A stretch of DNA of 11,919 bases from an uncultured bacterium (GTDB taxonomy: Bacteria > Cyanobacteriota > Vampirovibrionia > Gastranaerophilales > Gastranaerophilaceae), in the NCBI GenBank assembly GCA_900556295.1, contig USOK01000028.1, positions 1 through 11,919 on the forward strand, read 5' to 3'. The notes under the pieces are model-generated. The model saw nothing but the letters and a program-made list of their open reading frames with translations, had not been told where the DNA came from and made no database searches. Made by a program: the position numbers and the translations under genes. How positions within the stretch are numbered: the first letter of the stretch is position 1; the number at the start of each line of letters is the position of its first letter. Below, piece after piece: positions 8,101 to 11,919 of the stretch.

Positions 8101-8344
8101 GTTCAGAGCCGTAATGATGACGAATATTGCGTTTATCTTAGGCTTGTTGCCTCTTGTATTTGCGAAAGGTGCAGGTGCTGCAAGCCGTAACTCTGTTGGT
8201 ATGACAGTGTTTGGTGGCATGATGGCGGTTGCATTTATCGGTACTTTCTTGGTTCCGGCGTTCTTTGTACTTATTGAAGATTTGAAAGTTTACACAGCTC
8301 ATAAGGCTCGTGAATTACATTTGAAGAAGGAAAATAACAAATAA
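5186..8344 (+). CDS. RND multidrug-type efflux pump, HAE1 family (AcrB-like)
   Basis: This inner-membrane proton-driven transporter exports hydrophobic or amphiphilic compounds from the periplasm or outer leaflet through the TolC-like channel. Its 1052 residues match the usual length. The order is that of the family: TM1 after FIKRPKLA (about 26-46), pore domain opening with LPLEEYPSITPP, a block of hydrophobic segments at about 350-510, a second periplasmic domain, and the last membrane block at about 870-1030. Proton-relay residues are present: Asp420 and Asp421 in VVDDAIVV, Lys942 in GLSTKQAIL, and Arg972 (equivalent to AcrB Arg971) before FRAVMMTN. AAAAGGA lies six bases before the ATG. 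It ends in TAATG, sharing one base with the next gene. HAE1 rather than heavy-metal type is chosen from the TM4 VVDDAIVVLEN and overall similarity to AcrB. Substrate range cannot be predicted. Confidence 0.97.
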   Translation: MPNDKHETNKNEQGNLFIKRPKLAIVISLAIMLAGMLMIMALPLEEYPSITPPQVVVTATYAGASSDVVADTIAAPVEAQLNGVQDMIYMSSTSQNGQYQLTLYFNIGSDPDMAVVNVQNQLQLVTPRLPEEVKRYGLSVKKSTGGPGLMMISVNSPTHTYDSLYIANYASIYIKDELARIKGVGKVAVFGSSDYSMRIWLDAAKMANLGVSVSEVSSAIQTQNTQVPAGDLGVEPMKNKQMIKLTMRTKGRLKDVSEFENIIIRSKADGSQIKLKDIARVELGAESYSFFSRIGGKDSAIISISQLPEANAIDLSNKITKKMAELSKGFPQGIEYKIQRDETEFVRESIKEVISAIGLAILLVGAVTYMFLGSGRAALIPFCAIPVSLIGVFIFMNILGFSINLLILFGLVLAVGLVVDDAIVVLENTQRHIQEGKSPVDATEVTMKEVFGAVLATSLVLMAVFVPVSFMSGITGQMFRQFALCIASSIGLSTLVALTLAPALCAMILKSGKEKADFEFIQKFDDWFAGIRDSYLRGVMKFIESPKLTISVYTGIILFTSIMFWLIPKGFLPTEDKGAVFAQIQLPDGSSASRTNIVANEVEERILKIPGVENTITLVGFSGENTALIVAELSNWSKRKSKDLSMQTILGKIKTEFANYPSATIAAFSPPSISGLGMFGGFEYQLLDKGDRTPQELYDEAQKLIQAGNKNSAFQMVYTSFTANLPQLMIKVDENKALAQGVNISEIYNALSGYFGKSYVNDFNKYGRVYRVYLQADSDYREKPSDIDKIYVKSNSGTMVPLSAVVNVSNIVGPYSLTRFNMYPAITINGQARSGVSSGQAMSAMEAISDEILPKDMGYAWSGSSLQEKESAGQIGPILAMSLVFIYLFLVGLYESWMLPIAVLLISPVALVGALFFQYVSGQSLDLYSQIGLVMLIGLSTKQAILIIEFAKDAHEKGMGIIESAMQAAKLRFRAVMMTNIAFILGLLPLVFAKGAGAASRNSVGMTVFGGMMAVAFIGTFLVPAFFVLIEDLKVYTAHKARELHLKKENNK

Positions 8345-9759
8345 TGTTAAAAAGAATATTATTACTTAGTTTAATATTAGGAATAACCTCAACATCCGCA
8401 ATTAGTGCAGATATCGGGAATAAAGTTAACGAAAAGGAATATCCGTCAGCTGATAAAGTTTTGCCGTCAAACCCTCAAAAACCTGACTTTGTAATAGAAG
8501 GTTCAGTCGAAAAAAATATTGATATGACGCTCGACAAGTGTATTGAACTTGCGCTCGGGAATAACCCGCAGATTAATGCGGCTTTTCACGATATTTTAGC
8601 ATCTGATGCGCGAATTAAGCAGGTTTGGGCAAATTATTTCCCGCAATTAAGCTGGCAGACAGGTTATACAAAAATTAAACAACTTCAATTGTCTGACGCA
8701 TTGGGCAAAAATTTAACGTTTAATTACTATATTTTGGGGCAAGTTACTCTTCAACAAATGCTTTACGACTTTGGGGTTACTCAAAACCAAGCGACAATCA
8801 AACGTTTAGACTATGAAGCCTACAAAACAACGCTTAGCGCAACGATTAACGACGTAATTTATCAGACAAAAGATGCATATTTTAATCTTTTGTTTGCTTT
8901 TGAAAATCGTCGTGTTGCGGAAGATACGGTTAAAAAGTTTGAAATGTTTTACAATCAGGCAAAAGCTTTCTATGAAATCGGCATGAATCCGAAGGTTGAC
9001 GTCACGATTGCCGAGGTAAATTTAAGTAACGCAAAATTGCAACTTATTCAAGCGGATAATGCCGTAAACCTTGCGGTGGCGAAACTTAACAATGTCATGG
9101 GCGTTCCGTTTATTGATAAATATAATGTTCAAGAGCGATTGAAGTATCAGCCGGTTGATGTTTCATTCAATCAGTCAGTTGAAATTGCACGTGACGCAAG
9201 GCCTGAACTTAAACTAGCAGAATTGAAGGTTGAAAGTGCAAATCAAACAATGAAATTGGTTAAAAAGTCATATTTCCCAACTCTTTCGATTGAAGGACAA
9301 TATCAACGTGGAGGTAAAAGTTGGAATTCCAATTACGGTTACAATATCGGCGGATATTTGAACTTTCCGACTATTAACGGAATGTTGATTAAAAACGAGA
9401 TTAAAGAAGCAAGATACTTGTATGACAAGGAAATTGCCAATGCGAAAAATACTCAAAATTCGATTTATTTAGAAATTCAAAATGCGTTTTTGACGTTAGA
9501 AGAAAAGAAAAATCAAATGCCAGTTGCGATTTTGGGTGTAAAACAGGCGAAAGAGAACTATGAACTTTCTTATGGCAGATACCGTGTTGGCGAAGCAAGT
9601 CCGACTGAGTTGAAGGACGCTCAAATCAATTATCAACAAGCGCAATTGACATATTATAACGCATTGTATCAGTATAATTCGTCAAAAGCAGCACTTGAAA
9701 AGGCAATTGGTAAAAATCTAACAGCAGATACTTCTGATGTAGTTGAATTAGGCAAATAA
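8344..9759 (+). CDS. TolC-like outer-membrane efflux channel protein
   Basis: This is the third part of the efflux system: a trimeric outer-membrane beta-barrel with a long periplasmic alpha-barrel. The 471 residues begin with a signal peptide (MLKRILLLSLILGITSTSAISA, cleavage near residue 19 or 22). A short linker is followed by two outer-membrane-efflux repeats. The first starts at MTLDKCIELALGNNPQI (about 61) and the second at VSFNQSVEIARDARPEL (about 274), each leading into long helices, with paired aromatic/Gly strand segments (SWQTGYTKIKQ and SIEGQYQRGGKSW). The helix before the C-terminus has the typical YRVGEASPTELKDAQ. No N-terminal lipobox cysteine is present. The start codon overlaps the pump stop by one base, with AAGG 13 bases upstream, so translation is probably coupled. 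No terminator follows directly; the nearest good ones are at 9992 and 10077. Confidence 0.95.
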   Translation: MLKRILLLSLILGITSTSAISADIGNKVNEKEYPSADKVLPSNPQKPDFVIEGSVEKNIDMTLDKCIELALGNNPQINAAFHDILASDARIKQVWANYFPQLSWQTGYTKIKQLQLSDALGKNLTFNYYILGQVTLQQMLYDFGVTQNQATIKRLDYEAYKTTLSATINDVIYQTKDAYFNLLFAFENRRVAEDTVKKFEMFYNQAKAFYEIGMNPKVDVTIAEVNLSNAKLQLIQADNAVNLAVAKLNNVMGVPFIDKYNVQERLKYQPVDVSFNQSVEIARDARPELKLAELKVESANQTMKLVKKSYFPTLSIEGQYQRGGKSWNSNYGYNIGGYLNFPTINGMLIKNEIKEARYLYDKEIANAKNTQNSIYLEIQNAFLTLEEKKNQMPVAILGVKQAKENYELSYGRYRVGEASPTELKDAQINYQQAQLTYYNALYQYNSSKAALEKAIGKNLTADTSDVVELGK

Positions 9760-9797
9760 TCAGGCGGAATTGCCATTTATACAACGATACTTATAAA

Positions 9798-9854
9798 TTT
9801 AGCGGTATGCCCCGCAGTTGTTACAGTAGGGGCTGAATCCACTATCTCGCTAAA
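9798..9854. repeat. Nested hairpin downstream of the efflux operon
   Basis: A closing stem of 7 bp (TTTAGCG 9798-9804 with CGCTAAA 9848-9854) encloses a second stem, GCCCC (9809-9813) with GGGGC (9829-9833). On the + strand it is followed by A residues, not T, so it is a poor intrinsic terminator for tolC. The GTAGGGGC portion resembles short dispersed repeats seen in many genomes (recalled, not checked). It could be a folded 3' untranslated element or a degenerate repeat. Confidence 0.45.
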
Positions 9855-9924
9855 AAACTATAAATATTAACAATTGTAAATATATAAACCGTATATGTTA
9901 TAGATATCCTATTTGGTGGTATAC

Positions 9925-9972
9925 ATGAGTATAACCATTTTCTTTTTCTTTATTTTCTCCTACACACACTAA
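9925..9972 (+). CDS. Possible Phe-rich leader peptide (15 aa)
   Basis: ATG to TAA encodes MSITIFFFFIFSYTH, with five Phe codons in six consecutive positions and a nearby Tyr. GGTGG lies seven bases before the ATG. Size and composition are close to the known E. coli attenuation peptides PheL and PheM. Twenty bases after the stop codon comes an intrinsic-terminator hairpin. A T-rich stretch can produce Phe runs by chance, so this is suggestive only. Confidence 0.25.
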   Translation: MSITIFFFFIFSYTH

Positions 9973-9991
9973 CCTTTTACCAAATATGAGA

Positions 9992-10016
9992 TTGGCCGTT
10001 TATAACGGCTATTTTT
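9992..10016 (+). terminator. Intrinsic terminator
   Basis: GCCGTT (9995-10000) pairs perfectly with AACGGC (10004-10009) around a TAT loop, with an outer G-T and T-A pair, and is followed by ATTTTTAT. It is the first convincing terminator on the + strand after the tolC gene, 235 bases downstream, and directly follows the Phe-rich mini-ORF. Confidence 0.65.
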
Positions 10017-10044
10017 ATGACAATTTTATATGTTTTTATTTGAC

Positions 10045-10072
10045 CCGCAAAACTATTCAGTCATAGTTGCGG
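10045..10072. repeat. Bulged hairpin just ahead of the second terminator
   Basis: CCGCAA (10045-10050) pairs with TTGCGG (10067-10072). After a two-base bulge, CTA (10053-10055) pairs with TAG (10064-10066). It lies between the two terminator hairpins and has no T-run of its own. Confidence 0.4.
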
Positions 10073-10076
10073 ATTA

Positions 10077-10127
10077 CAGGCAGACTTGGTTACTCCGTTT
10101 ATCTATCAAGTCTGCCTGATGTTTTTT
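10077..10127 (+). terminator. Strong intrinsic terminator
   Basis: A perfect 12-bp stem (CAGGCAGACTTG 10077-10088 with CAAGTCTGCCTG 10107-10118) encloses an 18-base loop and is followed by GATGTTTTTT. The T-run is only on the + strand. It probably stops any read-through from the efflux operon or leader element before the oppositely oriented regulator gene. Confidence 0.8.
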
Positions 10128-10177
10128 GGTGTTTATTACTTATCTAGGAGCATAAATGTTTTTTGCGTAGAAAATAT

Positions 10178-10387
10178 TTAATCAAAATCAATCAATTGTT
10201 TTAGTGATACGCCTAGTGTGTCTGCTATCAAAAATAATTTTCTGAGACTTATAAATTCTTTTCCTGTTTCAATGCAGGCAAGGTGCTCACGTGAAAAATT
10301 TATCATTTCCGCAAATTCGTTTTGTGACAAATTTTTCAACTTTCTATAATGTTTGATATTTTGACCCAGTTTTATAAGTCTTGACAT
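10178..10387 (-). CDS. Small Xre/Cro-family helix-turn-helix regulator
   Basis: The 69 residues are almost entirely one Xre-type HTH domain. LGQNIKHYRKLKNLSQNEFAE contains helices 1 and 2, FSREHLACIETGKEF holds the recognition helix and the typical IExGK, and LRKLFLIADTLGVSLKQL forms the closing helices. There is no sensing or protease domain, so it resembles phage Cro or stand-alone Xre repressors. An upstream TTG at 10405 would add six residues, but the ATG at 10387 aligns with the domain edge and is preferred. Neither start has a clear ribosome-binding site. The gene is divergent from the pilin-like gene at 10506. The 118-base region between them holds a palindrome and a direct repeat, so it may regulate itself and/or its neighbour (inference). 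Confidence 0.85.
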   Translation of the reverse strand: MSRLIKLGQNIKHYRKLKNLSQNEFAEMINFSREHLACIETGKEFISLRKLFLIADTLGVSLKQLIDFD

Positions 10388-10411
10388 AAATTCATTTTGC
10401 AACAATAATAG

Positions 10412-10438
10412 TTACAAATATGATATCACATTACAAAA
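10412..10438. promoter_or_regulatory. Possible operator between the Xre and pilin-like genes
   Basis: Direct copies of TTACAAA (10412-10418 and 10431-10437, 19 bases apart) flank the perfect palindrome TGATATCA (10421-10428). They lie between the regulator start and the pilin promoter, just upstream of its -35. The arrangement is plausible for binding by a small dimeric HTH protein, but there is no second copy in the window to compare. Confidence 0.3.
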
Positions 10439-10446
10439 GGGAAATA

Positions 10447-10475
10447 TTGAATAATAACCAATAATAATATATAAT
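10447..10475 (+). promoter_or_regulatory. Near-consensus promoter of the pilin-like gene
   Basis: TTGAAT (10447-10452) is followed after exactly 17 bases by a perfect TATAAT (10470-10475). The expected start near 10482 leaves a leader of about 24 bases containing the purine-rich ribosome-binding region AGGAATGGAG (10493-10502). Confidence 0.75.
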
Positions 10476-10505
10476 AAGAGTACCACATTACTAGGAATGG
10501 AGACT

Positions 10506-11204
10506 ATGAAAAAAGCATTTACATTAGCAGAAGTTTTGATTACATTAGGAATTATTGGTGTTGTTGCAGCTTTGACTATGCCGTCTTTAATGTCGAATTA
10601 TAGAAGAAAGGTTGCAGAAACTCAGCTTAAACAAACTTATTCAATTCTACTAAATGCTGTTACAAAAGGGGAGCAACAAGTTGATGCACCTTTTATTGGT
10701 TCATATCCAATGAGCTATCGCCACGATATATGTCCCACAGGTTATGAATTTTATGCTTGTAACAACGCTATGTATCAAGATTTTCTTAAAGATAACTTAA
10801 GCGACAATGTAAGGGATTTAAAAGAAGGAGAAGAAAGAATTGCAAATCTGTCTGCCCAGATAGCTTCCATTTTGTTAGGGAAAAAATTTATATTGCCCAA
10901 TAATACTGTTGTATGTTTGTATGGTGGAGCTTTTACGGTAATTTTAAAAAGTTCTTCAAAAAAGCCGACAGTATCTGTTATAGGTAAAAATACTTTCCGA
11001 TTTGGAAAAGTTCATACAACAGATTATGAATATGCCACAAGAGGTAAACCTCCAGCATTGATGCCGATGTATGGTACTGTATCTAGGGATAAATTAAAAA
11101 CAGATTGTCAATCTTCCAATGCAGATACGTCACTTAATGCTTGCTCACAGTTGTTTATTCAAGATGGTTTGACTTTCAAAAAAGACTATCCAATACGTTT
11201 TTAA
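10506..11204 (+). CDS. Type IV pilin-like / pseudopilin protein
   Basis: This is an exported filament or pseudopilus subunit anchored by its N-terminal helix until assembly. The 232-residue precursor starts MKKA-FTLAEVLITLG. It has a very short basic leader, the prepilin cleavage point between Ala4 and Phe5, the conserved Glu at mature position 5, and a hydrophobic helix to about residue 28. The rest is a soluble globular domain with five cysteines (76, 85, 137, 201, 213), enough for two disulfides. An in-frame ATG at 10497 would add three residues ahead of MKK, but it lies within the ribosome-binding sequence, so 10506 is preferred. No pilus assembly genes or prepilin peptidase are nearby, so it may be one of many scattered minor pilins. 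The family call is firm from the N-terminus; the role is unknown. Confidence 0.9.
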   Translation: MKKAFTLAEVLITLGIIGVVAALTMPSLMSNYRRKVAETQLKQTYSILLNAVTKGEQQVDAPFIGSYPMSYRHDICPTGYEFYACNNAMYQDFLKDNLSDNVRDLKEGEERIANLSAQIASILLGKKFILPNNTVVCLYGGAFTVILKSSSKKPTVSVIGKNTFRFGKVHTTDYEYATRGKPPALMPMYGTVSRDKLKTDCQSSNADTSLNACSQLFIQDGLTFKKDYPIRF

Positions 11205-11318
11205 TGAAAAAGATCAATTGTAACGAATTCTTTACAAAAACAAAACCAAAAAGGCAATTTTTTTAAGATTGTATACTTTATATATATGTAAGAGATATAT
11301 AAAGAGAGAGAAAAGAAA

Positions 11319-11576
11319 ATGTTACAAACTAAAGCAAATAATAAATTTGGAACTTTAACTAAAAGAACTAAAAAGGTTGAAGATAAAGAATTTAATATAG
11401 AGGATTATAACTACCTTGCACAAAAAGATAAAAGGATGCGTTTCAATACTTCAAAAGACCCGATTTATTATGTGTTTGATGTTATTGAAAACAGACCAAT
11501 TTCAACTTTGGCAAAAGAGTTTGTAAAAGATTCGTTTTTTGAAGCTGTAAACTTTGTATCACAAGTCGTTAGATAA
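11319..11576 (+). CDS. Small protein of unknown function (85 aa)
   Basis: I do not recognise this 85-residue protein. It begins with a strongly basic, Lys/Thr/Asn-rich segment (1-24, including TKRTKK), has an acidic patch (EFNIEDYN) and a second basic part (QKDKRMRF). It ends with a likely amphipathic helical half (DPIYYVFDVIENRP, then LAKEFVKDSFFEAVNF). There is no cysteine, signal peptide or membrane segment. A purine-rich stretch (AAAGAGAGAG, ending eight bases before the ATG) serves as the ribosome-binding site. TATACT at 11272-11277 is a possible -10 with no good -35. A perfect terminator lies 42 bases past the stop. Independent signals on both sides support a real single-gene transcript. 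Confidence 0.7.
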   Translation: MLQTKANNKFGTLTKRTKKVEDKEFNIEDYNYLAQKDKRMRFNTSKDPIYYVFDVIENRPISTLAKEFVKDSFFEAVNFVSQVVR

Positions 11577-11618
11577 TCAATAGGAAAGAATTAAACTAGG
11601 AAAAGGAATAAGGAACAT

Positions 11619-11647
11619 AAAAGATGGCATTTAAGCCATCTTTTTTT
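11619..11647 (+). terminator. Intrinsic terminator of the 85-aa gene
   Basis: AAAAGATGGC (11619-11628) pairs with GCCATCTTTT (11635-11644) around a six-base loop and runs into seven consecutive T residues (11641-11647). Confidence 0.88.
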
Positions 11648-11693
11648 ATGAAGCTGTTTTATTTTATGAAGTGCGGTTAAAATTACTAAATAG

Positions 11694-11715
11694 ACTCCGG
11701 ATTGTAGTCCGGAGT
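11694..11715. repeat. Perfect GC-rich hairpin repeat
   Basis: ACTCCGG (11694-11700) pairs with CCGGAGT (11709-11715) around an 8-base loop, in otherwise AT-rich noncoding DNA. It lies 46 bases beyond the terminator of the 85-aa gene and has no following T-run, so it looks like a short dispersed palindrome rather than a terminator. Confidence 0.6.
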
Positions 11716-11761
11716 GACAGTTTTGGTTTAATTGTTTCGTAAAGTAGTCGCAATTCTCGTC

Positions 11762-11817
11762 ATTCTGAAAAGACAGAAAATCTAGTGTCCAGCGTAGATT
11801 TTCGTCTTATTCAGAAT
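11762..11817. repeat. Long imperfect inverted repeat
   Basis: Two 23-base arms (11762-11784 and 11795-11817) are complementary apart from one single-base bulge on each side, with a 10-base loop. The outer ends read ATTCTGAA and TTCAGAAT. This is like short non-autonomous palindromic repeats with CATTCTGA/TCAGAAT ends found in several bacterial groups (recalled, not searched). No coding capacity. Confidence 0.75.
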
Positions 11818-11835
11818 CTGTTAATGTTGATTTTT

Positions 11836-11919
11836 ATGTCCTGCGCGGACTGCGGGAACTTTTTGTGTAAAAAGTTCCACAAAACCAGCCACACGCTTCA
11901 TTCACTAATAACTCGTAAG
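11836..11919. repeat. Start of a further repeat unit running off the window
   Basis: GGAACTTTTT (11855-11864) and AAAAAGTTCC (11869-11878) form a perfect 10-bp stem with a GTGT loop. An open frame from ATG 11836 to the window end (28 codons, Cys at residues 3, 6 and 11) crosses the hairpin. It has no ribosome-binding site and looks like a chance frame within a repeat. No gene is visible in 11577-11919 apart from this and the preceding hairpins. Confidence 0.45.

Larger units (their letters stand above)
9911..10016 (+). ncRNA. Candidate leader or small RNA with Phe-rich mini-ORF and terminator
   Basis: A weak extended -10 (TG-T-TATAGA, 9896-9904, with TTGTAA 19 bases upstream at 9874-9879) could start a transcript near 9911. 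The proposed RNA contains GGTGG, a 15-codon Phe-rich frame (9925-9972), a stem that would close the 5' end onto ACCAAATA (TATTTGGT 9910-9917 with 9979-9986), a local hairpin TGGTATAC (9917-9924) with GTATAACCA (9929-9937, one bulge), and an intrinsic terminator. The shape resembles an amino-acid attenuator leader, but no biosynthetic or tRNA-synthetase gene follows. Promoter and transcript are inferred. Confidence 0.3.

Noticed and set aside
7505..8220. Minus-strand frames of 100 and 125 codons inside the pump gene
   Set aside because: They lie antisense to a fully conserved RND coding sequence, have no ribosome-binding site and show no domain character.
9762..9773. GGCGGAATTGCC after the tolC stop as a terminator
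   Set aside because: Only three base pairs can form and no T-run follows.
9760..10177. tRNA or known structural RNA in the gap after tolC
   Set aside because: No cloverleaf, T-loop GTTCRA motif or recognisable 6S, SRP or tmRNA core was seen.
11217..11267. TTGTAA/TTACAA dyad and T-run after the pilin gene as its terminator
   Set aside because: The stem is AT-only and about 24 bases from the T-run, so it cannot be supported as an intrinsic terminator.
11836..11919. Cys-containing 28-codon frame at the window end as a new small gene
   Set aside because: There is no ribosome-binding site, and it runs through a perfect 10-bp palindrome. It is more likely repeat DNA with a chance frame.

Overview
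The window comes from a low-GC, double-membraned bacterium. The best guess at lineage is the non-photosynthetic gut cyanobacterial relatives (Melainabacteria/Vampirovibrionia, Gastranaerophilales). This rests mainly on the prepilin N-terminus (MKKAFTLAEVLIT... with GVVAALTMP), the low GC content, the many short palindromic intergenic repeats and the Gram-negative RND efflux genes. It is an inference from recalled sequence style, not from a database search.

Layout. Bases 1-336 hold the C-terminal end of an unrecognised protein on the + strand. A repeat-bearing gap (337-494) separates it from a minus-strand cluster read from 3664 down to 495: a 525-residue protein combining an EF-hand with an HExxH zinc-protease motif, a trans-type polyprenyl diphosphate synthase, and signal peptidase I. 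The last two overlap by 8 bases. The polyprenyl synthase carries an in-frame, GC-rich palindromic insertion of about 20 residues just before its second Asp-rich motif. It looks like a dispersed repeat that has become protein-coding.

A divergent promoter region (3665-3868) leads into a complete tripartite RND efflux operon on the + strand: membrane-fusion protein (3869-5035), HAE1-type inner-membrane pump (5186-8344) and TolC-like outer-membrane channel (8344-9759, sharing one base with the pump stop codon). The fusion protein and pump genes are separated by a 150-base spacer holding a long hairpin built from 7-base repeats. Part of that repeat recurs at 443-470.

Bases 9760-10177 have no ordinary gene. 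They hold a nested hairpin, a 15-codon Phe-rich reading frame that resembles an attenuator leader peptide, and two good intrinsic-terminator hairpins, with no matching downstream gene. A small Xre-type regulator (minus strand) is then divergent from a type IV pilin-like protein with a near-consensus promoter. An 85-residue unknown gene with a clean terminator follows. The last 270 bases are a cluster of three different hairpin repeats running to the window edge.

Functionally, most genes concern the cell envelope: protein export processing, isoprenoid carrier or quinone side-chain synthesis, efflux and a pilin-like surface protein. The less ordinary material is the repeat biology (repeats inside a gene and inside an operon), the orphan leader-like element and the EF-hand/HExxH protein.
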